The notes under the pieces: generated by a model
The model's database searches: none
Told to the model about the DNA's origin: nothing
The model's input: the letters and a program-made list of their open reading frames with translations, nothing else
Shown: one piece after another, positions 1 to 9,084 of the stretch
Layout of the letters: each line of letters begins with the position of its first letter
Numbering within the stretch: position 1 is the stretch's first letter
NCBI GenBank assembly: GCA_002346535.1
Contig: DDZZ01000045.1
Span: 1-52,849, forward strand
Direction of reading: 5' to 3'
Source: Opitutales bacterium UBA2995
Lineage (GTDB): Bacteria > Verrucomicrobiota > Verrucomicrobiia > Opitutales > UBA2995
Length of the DNA stretch: 52,849 bases
Translations under genes and position numbers: made by a program

Positions 1-350
1 TGGGCTAGTCGCCCATCAACTTCGGGTTGGCCTCAACCATTTCCCGTGAGAGCTTCTGGGCTTCAGCAAATTGTTCTTTGTTAATGAATTCAGCCACCCG
101 CTGTCATAGGCACGCCATCAAATTGGAGATAAACTAGGTCCCAAAACGTACCAGACCATTGCCCAACTACTAGAGCACTTTTTCTTGAAAAGTGGACGGG
201 TTATATAGGCTGGCGTAGATGGACCCAGTTTCTGTGATATAATTATTCCTATAATATCTCCAGGTAGAGGAGATTCTGCAATCCGTTCATTTTGAGCGAC
301 CTCCATTTCTCGCCAATCCTAAAGTCTCGTCTAAACTTAGAGTTTAGGAA
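1..350. other. Left edge, no supportable gene
   Basis: No gene can be supported here. On the minus strand a short open stretch at 5..103 reads like the C-terminal tail of a lost protein, rich in Glu, Lys and Ala, ending at a TAG. It is preceded in frame by a stop, so it is a fragment at best. A 62-codon minus-strand frame at 118..306 has no recognisable motif. The region lies downstream of a broken sialidase and is probably decayed coding DNA. Confidence 0.3.
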
Positions 351-1317
351 CTAGGAATAAAGCCAACTAATCGGAAATCTCATCAATTTGAGCGAGCGAG
401 GCCCGTCGAAGTTGAATTCGACCCCTTCTTCCATGACGTAATAGGTCAGCAGTGCCTGGCTTTTGTAGAACGTGCAACTCGGGTAGGAGAAACAACCCTC
501 ATCGCCTTGCTCGAGAATCTTTCTGTACTCCATAGGCCAACTATCCCCTCCGTCTTTGCTGATGGCACAAGCCAGTTGCTTACGCCGGCCAAGCATGGGA
601 TCCGCTGGATCATACATCCAGTTCCAAATGAGCAGTAGATCCTCGGAATTTGGAATTCGGCGAATAATCGAAGGCGCTATGGGTGCATTAATATCTGTTG
701 ATTTGAGCCTCATCCAATGCACCCCTTGATCAAACGACTCTGCACGATAGATACTCCCCGTCCCCGTGCGCATGATCATTAGCAATGAACCGTCCGTGCG
801 TTCAACCACATCTGGCTCTTGAGCGCCTGATTCAGCGACGTCCAATTTCGGGAGTGTAACAGAATCACTTAACTTCCATGTCCTCCCCAAGTCATCGGAT
901 CTGGCTACCTTAATATAAAGGTAGTGCTCATCCCAATCTTTAGTGCAATGAAGAGGCGCAATTATCCTGCCGGTTGACAATACGGTGAGCCGGTCATGGG
1001 CTCCTGTCTGATAGCCGTCTTCTGTAATGTTAATAAAAGGTGTCCAGGTTTTCCCATCGTCGAATGACCTTCGGAAAAGTCGTCTGGCTTTGTTCTTGGA
1101 TTCTCGGAACCAATATTCGTTCGTTCGTCCAACTGTGCCCACCATCTTCAGATATCCTGGTTGCTATGTGAGATTTGGAATTGTCGTGGTTTCCGGAAAA
1201 CTTTGACCAAGCCATTAGAAGTGTTTGGTCCTTGAGTTCCACTATGGATGCTTCCGAATGGCGAGTGAAAACCTTGTCCGCCGGAAGGATGACTATTGAG
1301 CTTGGCAAATTTTGCAT
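351..1317 (-). pseudogene. Broken exo-alpha-sialidase (BNR/Asp-box family)
   Basis: The remnant lies in two reading frames. The N-terminal frame starts at 1317 and carries the start of the propeller, including an Asp-box-like SEDGGHSWT. The second frame runs to 351 and carries further Asp boxes, SFDDGKTWT, SDDLGRTWK and SKDGGDSWP, and the natural C-terminus. Sialidases of this family have roughly 40 more residues between the first two boxes. An internal deletion that also shifted the frame near 1080..1150 is therefore likely. Intact relatives release terminal sialic-acid-type sugars from glycans. It starts just downstream of tRNA-Gly. The family call is firm. The substrate is unknown and the gene should be inactive. 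Confidence 0.8.
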
Positions 1318-1334
1318 CGATTCAATGTCGGAAG

Positions 1335-1408
1335 TGGTGCGGGCGGCGAGAATCGAACTCGCCTCTCAAGCTTGGGAAGCTCACATACTACCGATGTACT
1401 ACGCCCGC
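1335..1408 (-). tRNA. tRNA-Gly (anticodon CCC)
   Basis: On the minus strand this gives a complete 74-nt cloverleaf. The seven-base acceptor stem GCGGGCG pairs with CGCCCGC, followed by discriminator A and an encoded CCA at 1335..1337. The T arm carries GTTCGATTC. The anticodon loop reads TTCCCAA with CCC at 1374..1376 on the plus strand. The anticodon stem contains two G-T wobble pairs, so it is weaker than usual, but every arm can form. The decayed sialidase starts about 17 nt past its 3' end. Confidence 0.9.
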
Positions 1409-1484
1409 TTAAAAAAGATTCATTTGCCGGGCAATCAATTCGGCAATTGTTGGTTTTGCATCCTTGTCCATTTGCCTCAGCAAT

Positions 1485-2933
1485 TCAGGTAAACATGGCA
1501 ACCAGTTTATCCCAAATCAAATAGATTGAAAAGACAGCGTAAAGTGCCGTACCCATCAGCGTGCAAGTGACACTTACGGGACTCGGCCTTGCTGACCGAG
1601 GTAGAACCTTGATGTTCATAAACAAAATGGTCGGGATGATAACCGTCATCACGATTCCATTGATGGCTGCATTGATGAAGAAGAAATCTAGGACCGTGAC
1701 TCCCTGAGTTTCAAAGAACCACAGGCTGAAGAAACCGATGGGCCATGTGATGAAAATGATCGGAACAACCATTTGGCCGGGCGTCCATTTGCGGGAAGAT
1801 TTGAAGGCTTTGTGGATTATGTCTGTCCACATGCGAATACCTCCATCTGTATTGGCTAGGATGGTGCTGAAGAGAGCTGCCATGCCGATGATCAGAAACA
1901 GATACCGTCCCCAGGTCCCCATGACAGATCCTAGGATCGACGAAAGCTTCCATATCAGATCGCTGTCTCCAAAACCTATTGGTTGCGGATACAACACCGC
2001 GAAAGTAGCGAACATAAACAGGAATAGTGTCAACACCGTCGCGGCACCGAATAACCAGAAAATGTCCTGGTTCACATACTTCTTCCAGGCGCGGAAACGC
2101 TGCGCATTCTGAGGATTGTCTTCGTAGAGGTAACCCGTTTCATCTTCCTGGGCTTTCTTGCCCTTTATGTCGACTTCAAGCATAGGAAACCTGTGGCCCA
2201 TGCCGATGCCCTTATCTCTCAAGTAGTATGAATAAAAGAGAATTCCAAATCCACCATTTCCGGCAAACACAAGGGCGCCGAAGAATCGAAGAAAGTCAAA
2301 ATCATTATCCAATTGTATCACCGGCGGAAAAGTGAAAATACCGGTGGCAAGGCTTCCCACATCCTCGGCCGTGCCAATTCGGATCGCTACGATGATCATC
2401 CCGACAATGATAATCAAAACCATGACCATCACAGTCCGCTCTACCCCTGAATAGATTTTCTTCGGCCCCAACAATACCAACCAAACCGCAACGCTTACCG
2501 GTAAGGTCCAGAGCCAGTCCGACGCCCAAACCGAGCCTTCTGACCAGAAACCTCCATCGGGGAAAAGTAGAAAGCGAAGAGTAGCCGCGGTCAATCGACC
2601 CCAACCCGGCAGCATGGTTAAGATTACGAGGAAGAACAGAAAGAGGTAGATGAATTTCATCGAGGCCCTCGCCATGCCATTCATGGCGCTCTCCCCGGTC
2701 GCAATGGCCCAACGGCCGATCTCTATATTAAACCAACACTGGAAAAATACAGCCAACAACGGAGCCCAGGCCATTATCAGCCCGAACCGAGCCGTGATCC
2801 AGGGCCATAGAACGAGTTCTCCAGAGCCTACAGCCAAACCAACCATGATAGCGCCTGGCCCAACCATTTTCCAAAAACTTCCTTTCATTTCTGGCATATC
2901 TCCCTGACGTAATGGAGGAATAGAATCGGACAT
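1485..2933 (-). CDS. Divergent Nramp-like metal-ion transporter
   Basis: This 482-residue protein has about eleven hydrophobic segments and the overall layout of Nramp divalent-metal/proton symporters. Residues near 24-40 read VGPGAIMVGLAVGSGEL, at the place where classical Nramp proteins carry the metal-binding DPGN motif. The Asp and Asn ligands are not conserved, and no Met-Pro-His motif of the sixth segment can be seen. It belongs to a divergent branch common in Planctomycetes and Verrucomicrobia, as I recall it. Transport of Mn or Fe is therefore not assured. A long hydrophilic insert lies near residues 235-280. The start at 2933 fits the family and no in-frame upstream start competes. 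It stands alone between tRNA-Gly and decayed DNA. Confidence 0.8.
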   Translation of the reverse strand: MSDSIPPLRQGDMPEMKGSFWKMVGPGAIMVGLAVGSGELVLWPWITARFGLIMAWAPLLAVFFQCWFNIEIGRWAIATGESAMNGMARASMKFIYLFLFFLVILTMLPGWGRLTAATLRFLLFPDGGFWSEGSVWASDWLWTLPVSVAVWLVLLGPKKIYSGVERTVMVMVLIIIVGMIIVAIRIGTAEDVGSLATGIFTFPPVIQLDNDFDFLRFFGALVFAGNGGFGILFYSYYLRDKGIGMGHRFPMLEVDIKGKKAQEDETGYLYEDNPQNAQRFRAWKKYVNQDIFWLFGAATVLTLFLFMFATFAVLYPQPIGFGDSDLIWKLSSILGSVMGTWGRYLFLIIGMAALFSTILANTDGGIRMWTDIIHKAFKSSRKWTPGQMVVPIIFITWPIGFFSLWFFETQGVTVLDFFFINAAINGIVMTVIIPTILFMNIKVLPRSARPSPVSVTCTLMGTALYAVFSIYLIWDKLVAMFT

Positions 2934-3411
2934 AGTAAGATCTTTCTAGTTATTAAAAGTCAGCCTGAATCAAAGAAGATTTTTGAAGTACTTAGAGAAG
3001 TGCTGAGATTTGAATAGATAGATGAAAAATCACAGCTTGTCCAAGTTTTATGTAACCCAAAGGTCTTGACCTCTACCTGAAGAAATATGGAATCCAAAAG
3101 CTAGGGTCTTTCAAGCTACCACTAAGGATGCTTGTTAAGTCAGTAGGTAATTTAAAAATATCACATGCATGAAATTGAAGCACGCTGGCGAATATTCCGC
3201 CTGTTAGCTCTTTACTTTGGGAAGGTAGTGAAAGCGAGTTTCATTCAAGAGACCGAAGGAACAATTCCTGGGATCACCCGTATTCTTTCCATAATCTTAT
3301 TGAAGGCATTTATAAGCCGCTCTCTCGGCACAACCGAAGTGGGGAGCTGTATTCAGATATTCCCGACCCAAGGTTTTAAGTCCGAGGTATAAAAACGGAG
3401 ACATTTTTTAT
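2934..3411. other. Intergenic, no gene seen
   Basis: About 480 bases between the Nramp-like gene and a DapA-family remnant. An open frame on the plus strand at 3165..3392 has no recognisable motif and ends just before the remnant. I cannot support it as a gene. No clear promoter, terminator or repeat stands out. Confidence 0.4.
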
Positions 3412-3684
3412 ATGAAACCGCTCAGTGCAGAAGACATTCGTGGCAACTGGGCCACACTGCTCTTATCCTGGAATCAGGACGATTTTCTCGATCTTGAGCG
3501 ACTGACCATAGAGATAGGCTGTTTATTGCCGCGAAGGTAGGCGACATCTACGCACTTGGATCTGACGGCGAATTCCATACACTGATTGAAAAAGAATTCG
3601 ACCAAGTTTCCTTACTCCTTGTTGGAAAACCCGAAGCCCATTCCGTGCCTTACCAGATAGGTGTCACAACTCTTTTTGAGGAGA
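3412..3684 (+). pseudogene. DapA-family aldolase/synthase remnant (N-terminus)
   Basis: The frame opening at ATG 3412 reads like the start of a dihydrodipicolinate synthase family protein (GNWATLLLSWNQDD, matching the usual G.wpAllTPf..dg). It stops at TAG 3538. In another frame from about 3513 the family pattern continues with GDIYALGSDGEFHTL, the usual GiyslGtaGEf.tLt block, and ends after a PYQIGV strand near 3680. Only the first third of a roughly 300-residue protein is left. This superfamily includes DapA, N-acetylneuraminate lyase and sugar-acid aldolases, and the remnant cannot be assigned among them. It carries one frameshift and a large 3' deletion. Confidence 0.7.
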
Positions 3685-3912
3685 TTTTTTTAATTTTAAC
3701 TGCGAATCTCACAAATTGCCCAAATTGATTTATGCGTTGTTCACGAATCTCGCATATTCTAGCTTTTGGCTATGTACGAAGTTGATCAGGAGGCCCAAAT
3801 TCTTGCCTGTGGCTTTTTAGGTAGTTTATTGTTTGAGCCCTATATTCATTCGTTAGATTTACGTAATTGTCAGGGCTTCTTCCTCCGGTCGTGAAGTAGT
3901 TTTTCTTTTTTG

Positions 3913-5109
3913 TTATGGGTGAAAGGGGGTTCGGTGTTGGGTGCCGCTGCGGATTTGCATGCCTAGGCGGTAAGCGCGTTGTACGGTGTATTGGCCATAG
4001 GTTTCATTAATTTGGTCGACTACGTGATTGAGCTTGCGCAGGCGCTGGCGCTTACGATCAAAGAACTCCAATTGCTCATAAGCGTCGTAGATGCGTGTAA
4101 ATCGTACGGCTGCCAGGCGAAGGTGGACGCGGCGCTGCCAAAGCTTCTTCAACATGGGTGCGACGAAGGGGTAGAAGTCATTCTCCAGGTTGCTGGGTTC
4201 GTAGAGGCTGCGGGAGATTTCGGTTTCCTCCATGTCGGTGTAGCGGATTTTGATGTTAAGGGTGCGGGCCTGTTTGCCTTCGTCGCGCATGCGGATCATC
4301 TCGTCATCGACCATGGTCTTGAGGCATTTGATGATTTCTTCCTCGTCGCCGATATCCTGGGCGAAAGTATTTTGCTGCCCGTAGGACTTGGCGGGTTCGC
4401 GCTCGAGGACGATGCGGCGGTCATCAATGCCTCGGGCGAGTTGGAGGAAGGAGTCGGTGGTTTTTCCCAGGAAAGGATGCAGCCGTTCGACGCCGAGTGT
4501 AGTTAGATCTTCGATACGGCGAGCGCCGATAGAGCGCAGGGCTTCAGTTGTTTTGGGTCCGATGCCGGGCATGCGACTGAGGGGAAGGGCACCCATAAAC
4601 TCTGCTTCCGAGCCTTCCGGCACTACAAGAAAGCCGTTGGGCTTGTGCAATTTGCTGGCCACGGCAGAAACCACTTTGTTGGTGGCCATGCCTTCCGAGA
4701 GGGTAATTTTTAGCCAGCTGTGGATTTCCTTATCCAGTTTCTGGACTGTAGTGATGAGTCCTTCCTGATTGAGGTTCCAGGTGCCGGAGAAATCCATATA
4801 CCCTTCATCGATAGAGCTGCGCTCGACCAGCGGGGTCAGATCCTCGCACATATCGAAAATCCAGTCGGAAAACTGTTCGTACATCTCGAAATTGCCCGGG
4901 ACTACAACCAGTTCGGGGCAGAGCTGCAAGGCACGCTGGGTGGGCATGGGTGTATAAACCCCCAGTTGGCGGGCCTGGTAAGAAGCGGATGCGATGATGC
5001 CACGCTTGCGGCCACCTACGGCTATAGGAATACCACGTAGGCGCGGGTCGGCAGATTGCTCCACTGAGGCGAAGAAGGCGTCGGCGTCTAGATGTACCAA
5101 GGGTGTCAT
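3913..5109 (-). CDS. dinB: DNA polymerase IV (Y-family translesion polymerase)
   Basis: This 398-residue Y-family polymerase copies past damaged bases with low fidelity. Catalytic Asp8 lies in LVHLDADAFFASVEQ and the second pair is Asp101-Glu102 in SSIDEGYMDFSG. The palm, fingers and thumb follow, then a helix-hairpin-helix stretch near residues 178-200 (MPGIGPKTTEALRSIG) and the little-finger domain. QLEFF near residue 350 fits a beta-clamp binding motif. A further tail of about 45 residues follows it, longer than in the Escherichia coli protein. The start at 5109 places the catalytic motif at the usual distance. It is a single gene. No LexA-type operator was recognised upstream, so SOS control cannot be stated. 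Confidence 0.95.
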   Translation of the reverse strand: MTPLVHLDADAFFASVEQSADPRLRGIPIAVGGRKRGIIASASYQARQLGVYTPMPTQRALQLCPELVVVPGNFEMYEQFSDWIFDMCEDLTPLVERSSIDEGYMDFSGTWNLNQEGLITTVQKLDKEIHSWLKITLSEGMATNKVVSAVASKLHKPNGFLVVPEGSEAEFMGALPLSRMPGIGPKTTEALRSIGARRIEDLTTLGVERLHPFLGKTTDSFLQLARGIDDRRIVLEREPAKSYGQQNTFAQDIGDEEEIIKCLKTMVDDEMIRMRDEGKQARTLNIKIRYTDMEETEISRSLYEPSNLENDFYPFVAPMLKKLWQRRVHLRLAAVRFTRIYDAYEQLEFFDRKRQRLRKLNHVVDQINETYGQYTVQRAYRLGMQIRSGTQHRTPFHP

Positions 5110-5425
5110 TTTGTACTATTCGCCACGTTGAGTAAAAAGGGTTAAAGGATTTTTTAAGAGCTGTATCAGAACAGTGTAGCCGGGCTTGATATCCGTCCGA
5201 TTTTTACTCAACCTGGCAAATCCTGCATATAGTAAAAATATGTTCACTAATTGCAATGATGAAATGTGTTTGAACTTGAAGAGCGAATTTCGAACGAACG
5301 GTTACAGGGATAGAAAGAGCCGTGATTCGTCACGCGGGTGGGGACTACGCAGGGTGAAGCGAGAAAGACAAGAAAGGTGCTACTTGCTCTTGACCTGAGA
5401 AAGCAGGGCATTTCGACTGGCTATT
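5110..5425. other. Divergent intergenic region dinB / monophosphatase
   Basis: 316 bases between two divergent genes, so promoters for both should lie here. No confident -35/-10 pair was found. A small frame at 5186..5398 has no motif. The segment near 5342..5387 contains AGAAAGGTGCTACT, almost identical to part of a hairpin at 28219..28247. Confidence 0.4.
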
Positions 5426-6259
5426 ATGCAAGGGGAGGCAGCTATTGAAAAGCGAATCTGGGCAGGAATCGAAGCTGTCAAAGCGCAAATCCCGCTTTTC
5501 CGGGGTCTGTTTGGCAAAGTGGATAGTCAGTGGAAAGCGGATAGGTCGCGTGTGACCGAAGCCGACCTGACCATTTCTAGAGATACGGAAGCATGGATTC
5601 TGGAGACGTTTCCCGAGGACCAATTCTTTTCGGAGGAAACTCAGCATCAGGGCGACCCGGTCCCGATTACATCGGAGTTTGTATGGATCATTGATCCTGT
5701 GGATGGCACGAACAATTTCGCGCTGGGCATGTCGATGTGTGCCATCTCATTGGGCTTGCTGCAAAATGGTGTTCCGATCTATGGAATCATTTACGACGCA
5801 TCGCGTGGTCTGATTATGCACGGTGGCAAAGGGCGGGTTGCATTTGACGGGGAGCGAGTAATGAAGCCAAGCAGTAGGTCGGAATCTGAGAAGTTGTTTT
5901 GTGCTTTTGACGGATTTTCGGCAGATCGGCTATTTGTACTGCTAGCGGCTGTGAAAGACCAGGGCTTAAAGATGCGCAATGTAGGAAGTGGAACCCTTCA
6001 CCTGGCCTACACCGCCAGTGGCCAGATGGACGGATCCTTTAGTAACCGGGTCCATGTCTGGGATATTGCTGCGGCTTATGCGCTCTGCGAAGCTGTGGGA
6101 AGCGAATTTCACCCCTTTGATGGAGAAATCTTTCCCTTGAAAGAATTTAGTCTGAAAAAGCCGAAGATTTACTATTACGCCGGTACACCAGTTTTTTGCC
6201 GGAAGGCAGAAAAGATTTGGACAGATGCCGGAGTCTTCCCACATTCTTCACAAGCATGA
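5426..6259 (+). CDS. Inositol-monophosphatase family phosphatase
   Basis: A 277-residue member of the Mg2+/Li+-sensitive sugar-phosphatase fold. Metal-binding residues are visible: Glu70-Glu71 in FFSEE, the DPVDGTN loop at 90-96 and Asp213 in VWDIAAAYALCEAVG. The fold and length are those of SuhB/CysQ-type enzymes, which act on inositol phosphate, 3'-phosphoadenosine 5'-phosphate or sugar phosphates. The sequence alone does not tell which. The stop TGA overlaps the ATG of the next gene (ATGA at 6256..6259), so the two are translationally coupled with a MOSC-domain protein. Confidence 0.9.
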   Translation: MQGEAAIEKRIWAGIEAVKAQIPLFRGLFGKVDSQWKADRSRVTEADLTISRDTEAWILETFPEDQFFSEETQHQGDPVPITSEFVWIIDPVDGTNNFALGMSMCAISLGLLQNGVPIYGIIYDASRGLIMHGGKGRVAFDGERVMKPSSRSESEKLFCAFDGFSADRLFVLLAAVKDQGLKMRNVGSGTLHLAYTASGQMDGSFSNRVHVWDIAAAYALCEAVGSEFHPFDGEIFPLKEFSLKKPKIYYYAGTPVFCRKAEKIWTDAGVFPHSSQA

Positions 6260-6756
6260 GCCAATCCAATCCCAACATAAATATCGAAGCCATCTATATC
6301 TCACCTGGGCACGATTTCTATGGTCGATATGGTATGGATCGAAATAACCATGGCATTCAATTATTGGAGACGGTGCATTGCGTCGCCGGCAGCGGATTGG
6401 AGGGAGATCGGTTTTTTGATTACAAGGAGGATTTTAAAGGCCAGGCGACGTTCTTTTCCGCTGAGGTGGCGGATGCATTGAGAGGACACTTTGAGGATGT
6501 TTTTTTTGAAAACTCCGCCTTTCGGCGAAACTTGATTACTCGGGGCGTTGACTTAAATGCGTTGATCGGCAGGCGATTCAAGGTTGGTGATGTGGAATTT
6601 GAAGGTACTGAAGAATCCGCCCCCTGTGAATGGATGGATGAAGCGGTTGGTCCCGGCGCACGTGAATTTTTGGAGGGAAACGGTGGTCTTAGGGTTCGTA
6701 TCATGACATCGGGTACGCTCTGTATCGGATTAATAAATTTGGATATTTTGGAGTAA
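6256..6756 (+). CDS. MOSC-domain protein
   Basis: A 166-residue MOSC (molybdenum cofactor sulfurase C-terminal) domain protein. The conserved block FRRNLITRGVDLNALIG lies at 89-105, followed by the beta strand VGDVEFEGTEESAPCEWMD carrying the conserved Cys124, the residue thought to bind transferable sulfur. MOSC proteins handle sulfur or Mo-cofactor substrates such as the YiiM and mARC types. A longer in-frame start at 6196 would overlap the upstream gene by 60 bases. ATG 6256 is preferred because it gives a four-base ATGA overlap. Pairing with a phosphatase is unusual and unexplained. Confidence 0.88.
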   Translation: MSQSNPNINIEAIYISPGHDFYGRYGMDRNNHGIQLLETVHCVAGSGLEGDRFFDYKEDFKGQATFFSAEVADALRGHFEDVFFENSAFRRNLITRGVDLNALIGRRFKVGDVEFEGTEESAPCEWMDEAVGPGAREFLEGNGGLRVRIMTSGTLCIGLINLDILE

Positions 6757-6796
6757 ACCGGTAAAGTCCGGTAAATTGGACTTCTCGGTGTATACC

Positions 6797-6952
6797 TCAG
6801 GGAAATGACTTTACCACGAGGTAGAAGCACGGATCGATTCCTGAAAGGTCTACCAGCGTGTAGCTCATCATATCGGCCTCACTCGGCATGTCTTCGCTGA
6901 CCTTGAACCAAGTTTTGCCATCCAGGGATAGATTGCATTCCACACAAAACAT
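6797..6952 (-). pseudogene. C-terminal remnant of a secreted-type protein
   Basis: A 51-codon minus-strand frame contains SLDGKTWFKVSEDMPSEA followed by a FYLVVKS ending. This resembles the short beta-sandwich tail found at the C-terminus of many verrucomicrobial secreted proteins (the S.Dl..W..v pattern with a FYrv end). No upstream part of such a protein is found beyond 6952, so this looks like the last piece of a deleted gene. The assignment rests on pattern memory and is tentative. Confidence 0.35.
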
Positions 6953-7220
6953 GCGGGTAGTAAGTTATTTCCTACTGTGGAATCGTTATTTATATGATTA
7001 AACAATTGCCATTGGCCTTTTCTTGGGGATGAAGACGCAAGAATTTACACTCCGAATAAGGTAAATTGGGCATGAACCTCATTCAACAAGATTGATGCAG
7101 ATAACGAGGGCGAAGATGTTGGCTGACTTTCGGATTTTGATAGACTACTTGCTCATTTTCTGAAGATTTAAACGAACTCTGATTTTTCGGAAATCGAATG
7201 TATTTTCAGTCAAATTAAAA

Positions 7221-7811
7221 ATGAAAAATTCCGAACCGTTTCAACATGCACTTGCTGCCTTTGATTTGCTAAACGCTCAGGATCCCAATCACCGGATCGT
7301 AAATGGAAAGGAGGTACCTTTTGAGCTTTTCTTTGCGAACAAAATGACGGAGTGGGTTTTTCGATTGGACCCCGATGCTTCAGAGGCCGTTCGTCTGGCA
7401 GCTCGTTGCCAGCATTTGTGCAGATGGGAAATATCCAGGTCAAGTTATCCGGAAGGCCGCGTCGGGTATTTGACCTGGAGGAAGGATCTAAAAACCTTTC
7501 ATGCGAATAAGAATGCCGAAGTTCTTATAAATGCTGGTTATAATTATGTAGTTGTGGAACGGGTACGATCTATAAATTTAAAAAAGGGTCTTGGAAAAGA
7601 CCCTGAATTACAGTTAATCGAGGACGCATTATGCCTGGTGTTTTTGGAGCATCAATATGACGATCTCATCGCCAAAACGTCTGAGGAGAAGATGATTAAT
7701 ATCTTACAAAAGACTTGGGGAAAAATGTCTGAAAAAGCTCATGAATTTGCCCTGGAAATGCAATATAGTGACCTTGGGCAGCGATTGTTAGACGAGGCCT
7801 TAGCGTCTTGA
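7221..7811 (+). CDS. DUF4202 family protein
   Basis: This 196-residue protein matches the DUF4202 family, conserved in bacteria and some fungi and of unknown function. Visible family blocks include the N-terminal FDLLNAQDPN, the block ELFFANKMTEWVFRLDP near 34-50, RCQHLCRWEISRSSYPEGR near 62-80 and YLTWRKDLKTFHA. The His and Arg residues in CQHLCRWEI, with acidic residues further on (LIEDALCLVFLEHQYDD), recall an HD-like helical metal site. That is only an inference. The ATG at 7221 is the first in frame. It stands alone and converges with a small minus-strand gene 8 bases after its stop. Confidence 0.85.
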   Translation: MKNSEPFQHALAAFDLLNAQDPNHRIVNGKEVPFELFFANKMTEWVFRLDPDASEAVRLAARCQHLCRWEISRSSYPEGRVGYLTWRKDLKTFHANKNAEVLINAGYNYVVVERVRSINLKKGLGKDPELQLIEDALCLVFLEHQYDDLIAKTSEEKMINILQKTWGKMSEKAHEFALEMQYSDLGQRLLDEALAS

Positions 7812-7819
7812 GTTTGTCT

Positions 7820-8095
7820 TTAGCGCAAGATTTTGGCCCTAAAGAAAATATACGATTTCCGGAGCGAGGTATTCCGCAACCTCATTACCTCCACCGAATC
7901 AGGTGAAGTCATACCAATGGTTTTATTTGCGTCAAAAATTATGGCCTCACCCTCATGAATGGCCAAATGAAATTTCCCGTAATTTATATTAGGTCGACGC
8001 CGAAGGTTGATAATAGCTTTTGGAGGCGTTCCAGTTAGGTATTCGACTTGATCACCGGTGGTAAATTTTGCTTCGATACTTATTTCAACATTCAT
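7820..8095 (-). CDS. Small hypothetical protein
   Basis: A 91-codon frame in a region otherwise poor in long frames. The product is basic, predicted mostly beta strand, with no signal peptide or membrane segment. It starts at ATG 8095 and converges with the DUF4202 gene. No family is recognised. Its tidy position between two intergenic gaps is the only argument that it is real. Confidence 0.4.
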   Translation of the reverse strand: MNVEISIEAKFTTGDQVEYLTGTPPKAIINLRRRPNINYGKFHLAIHEGEAIIFDANKTIGMTSPDSVEVMRLRNTSLRKSYIFFRAKILR

Positions 8096-8650
8096 GTATT
8101 CTCTAGATTCTAGGAAATAATGTTCATGAAGGGTATATCGATTCCCTCTTTTTATGACAGGAACTTCAGGATGACTTTTTTTAAAAAAAACTTTTTTGGA
8201 ACATCGTTAAGTCGATCGAATATTTGGTAATCTGTTTTTTACCTTATTGTTGGGTATTTGGTGAATTTATCCTTCAAACTTTCCAGCTTTGTGCGGCCGA
8301 TTTCCATGAACAAATGCAAATCCGCCGGAACAAAGGTGCCAATGCCATAGAGATCCAGGATTTAAGCTCCGGCGCTTTCCCAGATTTTTTTCGTCGGATT
8401 AACCAGCTTCGTATTTGGAATACCTTTTGCGTATTCGCTGTTAAGAAAGGATATTTTTTTATCTTTTAAATTAAATGAACTCGGCCCTTAGATTTCAAAG
8501 GAAGGATTTCGATATTTTTACTTCCAATATTTCTGGTGCAATAGTTAGAATTTTCGCACCATTTAAGAGACTAAGAGGAACAAACATGATAAAATTCTCC
8601 TTTACTTACAAGAGTCTAAAAAATAATTTACCTCGGATTGACTTGCTGTT
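8096..8650. other. AT-rich intergenic region
   Basis: About 555 bases, AT-rich, with poly-A and poly-T stretches near 8178..8200. An 81-codon plus-strand frame at 8224..8469 has no motif and an atypical composition, and is not supported. No hairpin terminator or promoter is convincing. Confidence 0.35.
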
Positions 8651-8680
8651 TTGAGGACGATTTCAGTGCACGCTAATCAA

Positions 8681-9067
8681 ATGGACATTGGCAATTTAGG
8701 ACCTGGGATATATGACGCCTCCTGGATTGGATTGGTTTTTAATTCGCAATCGGAGTGTTTTCAGTTGACCTTTGTGCTTTATACCGGCGAAAACGGGATC
8801 GGAAAATCCGAAAAGGTCACGCGAACCCTCTGCCTTAATGAAAAATATGAGGAATGGGTGCTGGATTTTGCTTTCTCCGCTGGCCTCTGTTATAGCAAGG
8901 AGCAACCCCGCCAATGCCTTCCTGGTAGCATTGAAATCGAATGTGATGTATCCTTAAAGGTATTACCGGGCTGTACTAAACGTGCCTGTATATTTCAAAT
9001 ACACTTCGAGGCTGTCACTTTCGAGGTACCAACATCGAAAAATACTACGAGAGCTATCGAAGAATAA
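8681..9067 (+). CDS. Hypothetical protein
   Basis: A 128-residue frame from ATG 8681 (a TTG at 8651 would add ten residues). The product is mostly beta and contains six cysteines after residue 20, including CYSKEQPRQC, with no signal peptide. It is not recognised. The opening GNLGPGIYDASWIGLVFN vaguely resembles small phage single-strand-DNA-binding-like proteins, but I would not assign it. It lies between AT-rich DNA and a histidine-kinase remnant, so it may itself be a leftover of accessory DNA. Confidence 0.4.
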   Translation: MDIGNLGPGIYDASWIGLVFNSQSECFQLTFVLYTGENGIGKSEKVTRTLCLNEKYEEWVLDFAFSAGLCYSKEQPRQCLPGSIEIECDVSLKVLPGCTKRACIFQIHFEAVTFEVPTSKNTTRAIEE

Positions 9068-9084
9068 TTCCTGAAACAACAGCT

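Noticed and set aside
1317..1410. tRNA-Gly as integration site of a mobile island
   Set aside because: No integrase and no second copy of the tRNA 3' end was found in the window.
3165..3392. 75-codon frame before the DapA remnant
   Set aside because: No motif, no family and no good start context.
3979..4506. 175-codon open frame on the plus strand
   Set aside because: It is antisense to dinB, whose catalytic motifs are complete; no motif of its own.
8224..8469. 81-codon plus-strand frame
   Set aside because: Lies in AT-rich DNA with atypical composition and no recognisable motif.
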